A stretch of DNA of 24,481 bases from an uncultured Bacteroidaceae bacterium (GCA_904502185.1 CAJGDX010000024.1:1-24481), one strand, 5' to 3'; positions 8,535 to 14,716 are shown, counted from the stretch's first letter. The notes: generated by a model from the sequence alone, not told the origin. Numbers and translations: made by a program.

Positions 8535-8600
8535 CATGTGGACAGATTTGGGCTGCTTGCAACCACGGTAAAAAATGCTAAAAACCTTGTCACGCAAGGT
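8535..8600 (+). promoter_or_regulatory. SAM-II-type riboswitch in the metK leader, with adjoining switch hairpin
   Basis: The aptamer shows the SAM-II landmarks in order: P1 GTGG (8538-8541) closed by CCAC (8563-8566); loop GATTTGGGC (8545-8553) and TTGCA (8557-8561) between the arms; then GGTAAAAA and GCTAAAAACC (8577-8586). GGG 8550-8552 can pair with CCT 8585-8587 to form the H-type pseudoknot that holds SAM. A hairpin ACCTTG-TCACG-CAAGGT (8584-8600) uses the same CC and so competes with the pseudoknot, a likely expression platform. The gene controlled is SAM synthetase, so feedback repression by SAM is expected. The match was made by eye to the known SAM-II pattern, not with a covariance model. 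Confidence 0.85.
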
Positions 8601-8663
8601 CTCTTTGGGCAATATATACTCCTACTTACAAGCATCCCTGCATTAATTAAGCAATTATTAACC

Positions 8664-8678
8664 GCCGACATGTTCGGC
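8664..8678 (+). other. Small hairpin upstream of the metK start
   Basis: GCCGA (8664-8668) pairs with TCGGC (8674-8678) across a 5-base loop, ending 22 bases before the metK ATG. It is not followed by a T run, so it is not a clear terminator. It could take part in translational control of metK together with the riboswitch; that is speculative. Confidence 0.35.
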
Positions 8679-8700
8679 CAAAATGTTATTTTAATATCAT

Positions 8701-9993
8701 ATGGGATACTTATTTACATCCGAATCAGTTTCTGAGGGACACCCCGACAAAGTTGCCGACCAGATTTCCGATGCAGTTCTTGACGAACTTATCGCGTTTG
8801 ACGCGCAATCGAAAGTAGCTTGTGAAACATTGGTTACAACCGGTCAGGTTGTGCTTGCAGGCGAGGTTAAATCATCGGCATACGTAGATTTGCAGGATAT
8901 TGCCCGTCGTGTAATCAACCGCATTGGATACACCAAGAGCGAATATATGTTCGACGGCAACTCATGCGGTATCTTCTCGGCTATTCACGAACAGAGCGCC
9001 GACATCTCACGCGGCGTAGAGCGCGAGGATCCTATGGAGCAGGGTGCAGGTGACCAGGGTATGATGTTCGGTTACGCCATCAACGAGACCGAGAACTATA
9101 TGCCCGTTTCGCTCGACCTCTCACACCTTATCCTCACCGAGCTTGCCGACATCCGTCGCGAAGGCAAACAGATGACCTATCTTCGTCCCGACTCAAAAAG
9201 TCAGGTTACAATAGAGTACGACGACGACAACCGTCCCGTGCGCATCGACACAATTGTCGTATCTACACAGCACGACGACTTTGTGACACCTGCCGAAACT
9301 GCCGAGGGCACACAGGAGGCTGCCGACGCTGCTCAGCTCGCAAAAATACGCGAAGATGTCATTAACATCCTCATGCCCCGCGTAAAGGCAAAGATCAATT
9401 CCGAGGCGGTACTTGCACTCTTCGACGAGAATATCAAATATCACGTAAATCCCACAGGCAAGTTCGTTATCGGCGGTCCTCACGGTGACACAGGTCTCAC
9501 AGGCCGCAAAATCATCGTAGACACCTATGGTGGCAAGGGCGCACATGGTGGTGGTGCATTCAGCGGCAAGGACCCCTCTAAGGTGGACCGCAGTGCTGCG
9601 TATGCTGCACGTCACATTGCCAAGAACCTTGTTGCAGCAGGTGTTGCCGACGAAATGCTCATCCAGCTCTCTTATGCAATTGGTGTTGCACGTCCCGTAA
9701 GCGTATTTGTGAACACATACGGCACTGCAAAGGTTGCCATGAGCGATGGCGCAATTGCCGACAAGGTTGCCGAACTGTTCGACCTTCGTCCCAAGGCTAT
9801 CGAAGAGCGTCTGAAACTGCGTAATCCCATTTACAGCGAGACTGCTGCATATGGTCACATGGGACGCGCACCCCAGACAGTGACAAAGACATTCAACTCT
9901 CCCTATCTCCCCTCAAAAACAATGGAGGTAGAACTCTTTACATGGGAGAAGCTCGACTACGTTGACGTGGTGAAGGCTGCCTTTGCACTTTAA
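8701..9993 (+). CDS. metK: S-adenosylmethionine synthetase (methionine adenosyltransferase)
   Basis: The 430-residue cytoplasmic enzyme makes S-adenosylmethionine from methionine and ATP, releasing phosphate and pyrophosphate. The N-terminal ATP site has SEGHPDK (His14, Asp16, Lys17). The central signature GAGDQG lies at 115-120. The glycine-rich P-loop-like signature GGGAFSGKD lies at 283-291, followed by PSKVDRSAAYAARHIAKN. It is longer than E. coli MetK (about 384 residues), with an insertion around EGTQEAADAAQLAKIREDV, as is usual for Bacteroidetes. The leader holds a SAM-II riboswitch, so the product probably represses its own synthesis. It is followed after 23 bases by a methyltransferase-like gene with a good ribosome-binding site. 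Confidence 0.98.
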   Translation: MGYLFTSESVSEGHPDKVADQISDAVLDELIAFDAQSKVACETLVTTGQVVLAGEVKSSAYVDLQDIARRVINRIGYTKSEYMFDGNSCGIFSAIHEQSADISRGVEREDPMEQGAGDQGMMFGYAINETENYMPVSLDLSHLILTELADIRREGKQMTYLRPDSKSQVTIEYDDDNRPVRIDTIVVSTQHDDFVTPAETAEGTQEAADAAQLAKIREDVINILMPRVKAKINSEAVLALFDENIKYHVNPTGKFVIGGPHGDTGLTGRKIIVDTYGGKGAHGGGAFSGKDPSKVDRSAAYAARHIAKNLVAAGVADEMLIQLSYAIGVARPVSVFVNTYGTAKVAMSDGAIADKVAELFDLRPKAIEERLKLRNPIYSETAAYGHMGRAPQTVTKTFNSPYLPSKTMEVELFTWEKLDYVDVVKAAFAL

Positions 9994-10016
9994 TCATTTT
10001 ACCGGGAGGGGTGACG

Positions 10017-10598
10017 ATGTTAGGAGTAAAAGAGCTTATCAACCGATTCAGGCACAACAGGGGGTATGGAGTACAATCCCCCAATGCCTTTCATTTCGTT
10101 ACCTCTGTGCTGAAGGAGAAACACCTTTATTATTCCTACCCTGCGATAGAGAAGCAGGCCAAAAGCGGCAGACACGCATCCTATTGCAAGCGGTTGTTCC
10201 GCATTGTAAACTATCTGCGTTCGCCGAACGTAGTGATGCTTGCTCCACACAAGGCTGAGGCCTTTGCCGTGACAGCTGCGCGCAGGAATGTTCCTGTCAC
10301 TCTCCTGAATACGACAGGCAACAATCTTGCCGAAGTGCTCTCCGACAATGGCACACTGGGGCTTTTGTATGTGGGAAAGTGCAACAACTATGCTTCAATA
10401 GTCGAAGAGGCTATGAAATATACCTCATCGCACAGTGCGGTAATCGTAAAGGGAATATACTCCTCGCGCGAGAAAGAGTTGTGGTGGAACGGGATTAAAC
10501 AAAATCCATCCGTCTGCGTTACATTTGACTTGTACAGCATGGGAATACTCTTCTTCGATAAAAAGTATAAAAAACAGCACTATACGCTTAAGATGTAA
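10017..10598 (+). CDS. Degenerate SAM-methyltransferase-like protein (Bacteroidetes-conserved)
   Basis: The start is ATG 10017, five bases after a strong ribosome-binding site GGGAGGGG (10004-10011). The in-frame GTG at 10011 lies inside that site and is rejected. The 193-residue protein resembles a Bacteroidetes family annotated as class I methyltransferases. N-terminal FRHNRGYGVQSPNAFHFVT recalls their 'RHGxHSPFVF' motif. The C-terminal FDLYSMGILFFDKKYKKQHYTLKM matches their last strands. The central glycine-rich SAM loop is not visible: the place where it should be reads PNVVMLAPHKAEAFAVTAARR. It may therefore no longer bind SAM. It lies between metK and the adenosyltransferase gene, with only five bases to the latter, so it is part of that operon. 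No specific function can be assigned. Confidence 0.7.
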   Translation: MLGVKELINRFRHNRGYGVQSPNAFHFVTSVLKEKHLYYSYPAIEKQAKSGRHASYCKRLFRIVNYLRSPNVVMLAPHKAEAFAVTAARRNVPVTLLNTTGNNLAEVLSDNGTLGLLYVGKCNNYASIVEEAMKYTSSHSAVIVKGIYSSREKELWWNGIKQNPSVCVTFDLYSMGILFFDKKYKKQHYTLKM

Positions 10599-10603
10599 TA
10601 CCG

Positions 10604-11149
10604 ATGAAGAAAGCTACGATATACACTACAACCGGTGACAATGGCACCACTCTGTTGCTCCGTGGCGAACGTATCAGCAAGGACGATGCACGCGTGGAGG
10701 CTTACGGTACGGTGGACGAACTGAGTGCCTGTATAGGGCTTCTGCAGTCGTTCGTGGCTGCCGACGACCCACAGCAATGCTTTTTGTCGGGTGTGCAGAC
10801 GACTCTATTCTCCATAGCTGCCTCTCTATCCGACTGCGGACAGTTCGCAGTTGTGCCGGTGGACGATGCAACCCTCGCAGCCATGGAACAGGAGATAGAC
10901 CGCATGGAGGCCTCGCTTCCGCGTCTTAAGGGCTTCCTGCTGCCCCCAACGACAAAGGCAGCGGCAGCAGCCAATGTGTGTCGCACAGTGTGCCGACGAG
11001 CCGAAAGACGCATCGTTACTTTGTTGCACAGCACGCAGTTACCACATACACTGTTGGCTTACGTCAACCGATTGTCCGACTATTTGTTCCTGCTGTCGCG
11101 TGCCCTCGATCCCGAAAATGAAAAAATATGGGATAACCCTTGCAAATAA
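10604..11149 (+). CDS. PduO-type ATP:cob(I)alamin adenosyltransferase
   Basis: This 181-residue protein transfers the adenosyl group of ATP to cob(I)alamin, making adenosylcobalamin in the cytoplasm. Visible family motifs are the ATP-binding N-terminus YTTTGDNGTT (7-16), RVEAYGTVDELSACIG (30-45), CRTVCRRAERR (126-136) and YVNRLSDYLFLLSR (153-166). Together these supply most of the known nucleotide-contacting R, E, N and S residues. The segment before CRTVCRRAER usually reads PGG, but here it is LPPTTK, a departure that does not touch the best-conserved ATP contacts. It starts five bases after the preceding stop, within the metK operon. Its last codons overlap the promoter of the next gene. 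Confidence 0.9.
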   Translation: MKKATIYTTTGDNGTTLLLRGERISKDDARVEAYGTVDELSACIGLLQSFVAADDPQQCFLSGVQTTLFSIAASLSDCGQFAVVPVDDATLAAMEQEIDRMEASLPRLKGFLLPPTTKAAAAANVCRTVCRRAERRIVTLLHSTQLPHTLLAYVNRLSDYLFLLSRALDPENEKIWDNPCK

Positions 11150-11169
11150 ATTAAAATGCTATATTTTTG
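11140..11169 (+). promoter_or_regulatory. Promoter of the DUF2795 gene
   Basis: TTG (11140-11142), N19, then TATTTTTG (11162-11169) is a good match to the Bacteroidetes promoter. The -33 part lies inside the last codons of the adenosyltransferase gene. Transcription would start near 11176, about 30 bases before the ATG. Confidence 0.7.
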
Positions 11170-11205
11170 CAAAACTTTTTATAAAACAACATAAAAATAT
11201 AAGAT

Positions 11206-11430
11206 ATGTATTGGACTTTGGAACTTGCATCGAAATTGGAGGATGCACCCTGGCCTGCAACTAAGGACGAGCTCATCGACTACGCTGTCCGCTCAGGCGC
11301 ACCTATGGAGGTAATAGAGAATCTTCAGGAAATGGAGGACGAGGGAGAAACATACGATAGTATTGAAGATATTTGGCCCGATTACCCCAGCAGTAACGAA
11401 GACTTTTTCTTTGACGAGGAGGAATATTAA
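11206..11430 (+). CDS. DUF2795 family small acidic protein
   Basis: This 74-residue protein is a strongly conserved Bacteroidetes member of DUF2795. The core WPATKDELIDYAVRSGAPMEVIENLQEM is the DUF2795 helix pattern, and the tail is very acidic (SIEDIWPDYPSSNEDFFFDEEEY). No signal peptide or membrane segment is present, so it is cytoplasmic. Function is unknown. It has its own promoter and terminator. Its last seven codons (FFDEEEY and stop) and the bases after it recur at 12684-12710 as a gene remnant, showing that the downstream island was duplicated together with the end of this gene. Confidence 0.9.
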   Translation: MYWTLELASKLEDAPWPATKDELIDYAVRSGAPMEVIENLQEMEDEGETYDSIEDIWPDYPSSNEDFFFDEEEY

Positions 11431-11461
11431 ATTTTTTGCAAATAAGGAAATTGCATAATTG

Positions 11462-11497
11462 GCGGTGCGACAAAAACTGTCGCACCGCTGTTTTTTT
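11462..11497 (+). terminator. Rho-independent terminator of the DUF2795 gene
   Basis: A perfect 10-bp stem (11462-11471 with 11479-11488) is followed by seven T (11491-11497). A related element with a different stem lies at the same place in the second repeat copy (12738-12780). Confidence 0.92.
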
Positions 11498-11543
11498 CTG
11501 CCATTAAAAAACTTAAAAAAGAAGTGATTAGTTGTGGCTTTTA

Positions 11544-11636
11544 TTGACAAATGGATTTTGAGGCATTATATTTGCGGGTAAAGTGTAGTAAGTGTTTATT
11601 CTACAATCTTGTGGCGTTGATATCGTATTACTTTTG
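11544..11636 (+). promoter_or_regulatory. Promoter/leader of cassette A
   Basis: Two candidate promoters are conserved with cassette B. The first is TTG (11544-11546)-N20-TATATTTG (11567-11574), a near-consensus Bacteroidetes promoter. The second is TTG (11609-11611)-N17-TACTTTTG (11629-11636), which lies only 13 bases before the position of the lost start codon. Either could drive the cassette. The leader is intact although the effector start codon is not. Confidence 0.55.
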
Positions 11637-11649
11637 CCCTAAAAAAGAT

Positions 11650-12173
11650 TAGGGCAGTTTTTACGACAATGATAAAGCACCGAGCATATTTGATATTGCA
11701 ATGGCGTATGAGAATAGCAATGGTGGAATAATTAGACCAAAAGTGAAGAAAATATCAGATACATATAAAAGTGTATCTGATACATATAAAGACTTGTCTG
11801 ATGATGAGAAAAATTTATATATAAGCATCCTCGTTATGCATATAAATTTAATGCAAATGCTGAAAAAGCAAAAGCAATAGGTAGGCAATTTGGGGGTGTA
11901 AGAAATGGTTATGGTGATGCTGTAAGGCATTGTTACTGGTGTGCATTAAATCAAGTGTCGGCAGGGCTTAATTCTCCACTTGCCGAAGAGTTCGGTAATG
12001 CTCATGAGAATAAACCGGATAATGAATTTAACGAAAAAAATATGGATTTACACAATAATTCCGTCGGATATTATTTGGGTAATCAAGCGATAAAAAATAA
12101 TTGGAGTGAAGATGAACTATTAAAAACTGTAATAAAAGCTGCAGATGATGGCAAACTTAAAATTCTTAAATAG
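11650..12173 (+). pseudogene. Disrupted effector A: shared N-terminal tag + DUF6973-like toxin domain
   Basis: Aligned with effector B, the start codon position reads TAG (11650-11652) instead of ATG. The next in-frame ATG (11701) loses half of the tag. The frame encodes the tag (FYDNDKAPSIFDIAMAYENSNGGIIRPK) and a linker with a repeated SDTYK, then stops at 11878-11880. The coding sense resumes in another frame as KHPRYAYKFNANAEKAKAIG and runs to TAG 12173. Deleting one TA from TATATATA (11816-11823) would join the two frames exactly (LYKHPRYAY). The C-terminal domain has GDAVRHCYW, EEFGNAHE and NMDLHNNSVGYYLG, the landmarks of DUF6973-type domains found in polymorphic toxins. There is no signal peptide. 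The product would be about 174 residues. It overlaps the immunity-like gene by 29 bases. Confidence 0.75.
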
Positions 12174-12588
12174 TATAGTATTACTTATTATTAGTTGTAT
12201 ATCGTTGATAGGATGTGCCCCTCCCGAACCACAAATAGAATTTAAAATTAAAAATCAACCTGTTGAGCAAGTATTTTCCTTTGCTGAATATTGCGAGGAA
12301 AAATATGATAGCATCTTGTTGCTCTCACCTTATGTTAATACAGAGATCGAGGATTTTGTTAATCTTAAAATGTCAGAAACTTTAAGAATATGGTGTGAAA
12401 GTAATACTGATTTTGATACATTCTCTACACTTCTGTTCATCAGTAATGGAAAAGTAGAGGCGTTTTCTGAGGTTATACGAATTGATGCAGATTTTGTGAA
12501 AATTGCAAATGATTATCCGCAATTTTTCTCGTTTGGACAAAGGTTTATCTTAGACAAAGATAGGAATGTTCATTTATACAGCGAGTAG
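12145..12588 (+). CDS. Small lipoprotein, candidate immunity protein of cassette A
   Basis: The 147-residue product begins with tandem ATGs (12145 and 12148) and a lipoprotein signal peptide with lipobox L21-I-G-C24 (SLIGC). The body has no family I recognise: it is acidic and aromatic, with TEIEDFVNLKMSETLRIWCES and a C-terminal HLYSE. It overlaps the 3' end of effector A by 29 bases in a different frame, so the two are translationally coupled. A small effector-like gene overlapping an exported protein is the arrangement of toxin and immunity genes when the toxin acts in the periplasm. The gene is intact although its partner is broken. Base composition is A/T rich, unlike the housekeeping genes nearby. 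Confidence 0.7.
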   Translation: MMANLKFLNSIVLLIISCISLIGCAPPEPQIEFKIKNQPVEQVFSFAEYCEEKYDSILLLSPYVNTEIEDFVNLKMSETLRIWCESNTDFDTFSTLLFISNGKVEAFSEVIRIDADFVKIANDYPQFFSFGQRFILDKDRNVHLYSE

Positions 12589-12825
12589 TATTTAGTCGTC
12601 TTTTATAGCAAAATTTGTATCTCTCAAATACACGATATTAAAATATCGACTTTGTAAATAAACAATTTAAGTGATAAATAGTATTCTTTGATGAGGAGGA
12701 GTATTAAAATTTTTGCAAATAAGAAAATTGCATAAAAGGCGATGCAGCAAACAAAGTGTTTGCGGTATCGCCTTTTTTTTACCACTAATGAATGCAAAAA
12801 AAGGAGTGAATATTTGCCGCAATTA
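12589..12825. other. Spacer between cassettes A and B
   Basis: It holds a small A/T hairpin (12633-12639 with 12642-12648) without a T run, the DUF2795 3' remnant (12684-12710) and the terminator at 12738-12780. I see no gene. Confidence 0.5.
12738..12780 (+). terminator. Rho-independent terminator before cassette B
   Basis: A 15-bp stem with one mismatch and one G-T pair (12738-12752 with 12758-12772) and a 5-base loop is followed by eight T (12773-12780). It takes the same place as the DUF2795 terminator in the first repeat copy but its stem sequence differs, with compensating changes on both arms. Confidence 0.92.
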
Positions 12826-12910
12826 TTGACAAACGGAATTTGAGATGCTATATTTGTGCTTGGAAATGTTATTTCTGCAACCTTGTGGCGTTGATGGCGC
12901 ATTACTTTTG
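12826..12910 (+). promoter_or_regulatory. Promoter/leader of cassette B
   Basis: TTG (12826-12828)-N20-TATATTTG (12849-12856) is a near-consensus promoter conserved with cassette A. A second candidate, TTG (12883-12885)-N17-TACTTTTG (12903-12910), would start transcription only a few bases before ATG 12924 and give an almost leaderless message. The segment from TTCTGCAAC to the start codon is also conserved in cassette C. Confidence 0.55.
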
Positions 12911-12923
12911 CCCTAAAAAGGCT

Positions 12924-13508
12924 ATGAGTAATTTTTACGACAATGATGAAACGCCCAGCATTTTTGATGTTGCAATGGCGTATGAGAATGGTGGTATAAT
13001 TAGGCCAAAAACTAATGTTGTGGTAAACACAAATCGTTTGTGGTATGGAGGCAAGAGTACCGTTAGTGCATTTCTTGCAACAGCATATGACGAGCGTGGA
13101 AATAAAATAGATTCAATGGAAGGTTATTTCCTTGAACCACAAGTTGATTATGATAGTGCAAAAGTGGCAGGAGGAGATAAGGCCATAATGTATGGCACAT
13201 ATAATGTTGTTCCCAAAATAGAACTTGAAAGGAAAATAAATAAGAAACGCAGGGAAAGTGGGGAAAAGGATGTGACCCTTAGGTATGATTGGTATGTTGA
13301 TGATGTGCCGGGACGTAGTGGAATTGCTATTCATGGAGGTACGAATGGTGATCATACATCAGGCTGTTTATTGCTAGGAGATGCTTTTGAGTATGATGAA
13401 AGAGTAAATGATTATAAAATAAAGAATTCTACAACTAAAAAAGATGAACTTTTCCGTTTTTTTAGTAATTATGGTAGAAACGGAATTAAGATAAATATAG
13501 GTTTGTAA
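12924..13508 (+). CDS. Effector B: shared N-terminal tag + DUF5675 / L,D-transpeptidase-like domain
   Basis: The start is ATG 12924; the frame is open upstream to 12840 but only from a TTG inside the promoter. The 194-residue protein has no signal peptide or membrane helix. Residues 4-29 are the tag shared with effectors A and C (FYDNDETPSIFDVAMAYENG...RPK). The rest is homologous to effector C. Its core GRSGIAIHGGTNGDHTSGC, with H137, H144 and C148, recalls the DUF5675 pattern (IH.GN...DT.GC) and the His...[S/T]xGC site of YkuD L,D-transpeptidases. A cell-wall-directed enzyme is therefore plausible but unproven. The end, NYGRNGIKINIG, is nearly identical to effector C. The next gene, 22 bases downstream, encodes a lipoprotein, the likely immunity partner. 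Confidence 0.75.
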   Translation: MSNFYDNDETPSIFDVAMAYENGGIIRPKTNVVVNTNRLWYGGKSTVSAFLATAYDERGNKIDSMEGYFLEPQVDYDSAKVAGGDKAIMYGTYNVVPKIELERKINKKRRESGEKDVTLRYDWYVDDVPGRSGIAIHGGTNGDHTSGCLLLGDAFEYDERVNDYKIKNSTTKKDELFRFFSNYGRNGIKINIGL

Positions 13509-13530
13509 TAATTGACGATAGTTTACGATT

Positions 13531-14325
13531 ATGAATAGATTGTTAATTAGGACAATGAGGCTTGTAACGATTCTTTTAATTTCATCCTCTTGTGCCCGAA
13601 ATGTTGAAGTTGGCAAAACGGTTTCTGATGCAAAAGGTTCTACGACGCTTTATGGGAACACTTTTTTGCATGGCAAAATATCTTCTATTGTTTATGAGGA
13701 CAAAGATGGAAATGATTCGATTCAATTTGTTTACAATAAGGAAAAACATCTATACAAATCCATTTTCTACGTAGGTGGCAAGGAAGATGGCTATTGCAAT
13801 TACGGCTATAATGGCTCTGATAGAATAGACCTGCATTATTACGATAACAATAACAATGAAACGTCGTATAGTATTGTCGAATTTGACGATAGAAAAAATA
13901 TCACTTTGTGGCGGGATTATGGATATATATACCCTGATACTACCAAGATGGTGCTGTTGTATATGAAGCACGATTCATACGATAAAGATAATCGTCGCGA
14001 TGTTGCATTTGAATATTTTTGCGATGGAATACCTCCTTACAAGTACCGATACAGTTACAATAGTGACGGAATAGAAATGGAAGAGTGCTGTTTGGCGGTG
14101 ACAGGCGAAATTTATACAATTACAAAAAGAATAAGAGATAAAATGGGGAATGTAGTTGATGAAAGTGAAAATATGCCCCGTGATAATTCTGAATGGTCAA
14201 ATGTTAAGATAGAATACAAATACGATGATAAAGGTAATTGGGTGGAGCGCAAAATAACAGGCTCTGGCTCTTTGGGGTATCTTGACAGGCATTCCAAAAG
14301 AAAAATACATTATCTTGACGAATAG
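13531..14325 (+). CDS. YD-repeat-like lipoprotein, candidate immunity protein of cassette B
   Basis: This 264-residue protein has a hydrophobic N-terminus ending ILLISSSC21, a probable but not ideal lipobox. A start at Met9 (13555) is also possible. The mature part is made of short beta-rich units with Y/F-x-Y and D-x-x-G-N patterns: YNGSDRIDLHYYD, FDDRKNITLWRDYG, YNSDGIEMEE and YKYDDKGNWVERK. These resemble the YD/RHS-like repeats of Bacteroidetes lipoproteins. It is 22 bases after effector B on the same strand and probably in the same transcript. Its position and export suggest it protects the cell from effector B; the sequence does not prove this. It is unrelated to the partner proteins of cassettes A and C. 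Confidence 0.68.
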   Translation: MNRLLIRTMRLVTILLISSSCARNVEVGKTVSDAKGSTTLYGNTFLHGKISSIVYEDKDGNDSIQFVYNKEKHLYKSIFYVGGKEDGYCNYGYNGSDRIDLHYYDNNNNETSYSIVEFDDRKNITLWRDYGYIYPDTTKMVLLYMKHDSYDKDNRRDVAFEYFCDGIPPYKYRYSYNSDGIEMEECCLAVTGEIYTITKRIRDKMGNVVDESENMPRDNSEWSNVKIEYKYDDKGNWVERKITGSGSLGYLDRHSKRKIHYLDE

Positions 14326-14660
14326 AATTCCCTGTGCAATCATTAAATATTTCTATTTCTTTCAATCGGATTGGACAAGGAAAGGAATGTGCATTTGTGC
14401 AATGAATAGCATTTTAGCGCGAAATGAATTTGCAAGTTTGACTATGTCTTTGCGGAATTTACAACTATTGCCGGGCCTATTTGCGTCCGGCAATAGTTGT
14501 GTTTGCAAGCGACAATTCCATATAATTGATTAAAGTGAAAAATTGTAGGCATTTGTATCCAATGTTTGTTATTTACAATAAATTATGACATAATGTAATT
14601 TTTAGTTAAGTGCTGTTTCAAAAAAAATGCAAAACATACAATAAGTCTTTAAAAAAGAGT
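14326..14660. other. A/T-rich intergenic region with a long inverted repeat
   Basis: There is no supportable gene. The one clear structure is a perfect 14-bp inverted repeat, 14461-14474 with 14487-14500 (ACAACTATTGCCGG / CCGGCAATAGTTGT, 12-base loop), followed by GTTTGC rather than a T run. It lies 135 bases beyond the cassette-B stop codon. It may be a weak terminator, the 3' end of a small RNA, or leftover from an earlier cassette. Confidence 0.55.
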
Positions 14661-14668
14661 TATTTTTG
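14661..14668 (+). promoter_or_regulatory. -7 promoter box of the secreted protease gene
   Basis: TATTTTTG fits TAnnTTTG. No clear TTTG is seen 19-20 bases upstream. Transcription would begin near 14675, giving a leader of about 40 bases. Confidence 0.5.
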
Positions 14669-14716
14669 CTCGATATTCCGCATCTTGGCGAATAAATTTT
14701 TAAAAACCTAAATAAG

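Larger units (their letters stand above)
11407..11742 (+). repeat. Direct repeat, copy 1 (DUF2795 end - terminator - leader - effector tag)
   Basis: This segment pairs with 12684-13010 in the same orientation. Shared parts are the last codons of the DUF2795 gene, the stretch TTTTTTGCAAATAAG, a terminator, TATTGACAAA...TATATTTG, the stretch CTTGTGGCGTTGAT, TACTTTTGCCCTAAAAA, and the first ~30 codons of the effector up to GGCCAAAA/GACCAAAA. After that point the two copies encode unrelated domains. Confidence 0.85.
12684..13010 (+). repeat. Direct repeat, copy 2 (with DUF2795 3' remnant)
   Basis: This is the second copy of the unit at 11407-11742. Its first 27 bases are an in-frame remnant of the DUF2795 gene (FFDEEEY and stop at 12708-12710) with no gene in front of it. 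That shows which copy is derived: the junction with the cassette-A immunity region lies close to 12684. Confidence 0.85.

Noticed and set aside
11955..12173. A separate 72-residue gene
   Set aside because: It is only the 3' part of the DUF6973-like domain. The same frame encodes the domain from 11823 on, without a start codon, and joins the tag once one TA is removed.
12633..12648. CGATATT/AATATCG hairpin as terminator of cassette A
   Set aside because: The stem is short and A/T rich and is followed by ACTTTGTAAAT rather than a T run, so I do not call it a terminator.
12840..12923. Cysteine-rich N-terminal extension of effector B (and 21804-21845 for effector C)
   Set aside because: These codons coincide with the conserved promoter/leader and begin at a non-ATG codon in B. 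The shared protein homology between cassettes begins right after the ATG at 12924 and 21846.
11500..14716. Mobile element carrying the cassettes
   Set aside because: The A/T-rich composition and direct repeats suggest transfer or recombination, but I found no transposase, integrase, IS terminal repeats or attachment-site duplication at the edges.
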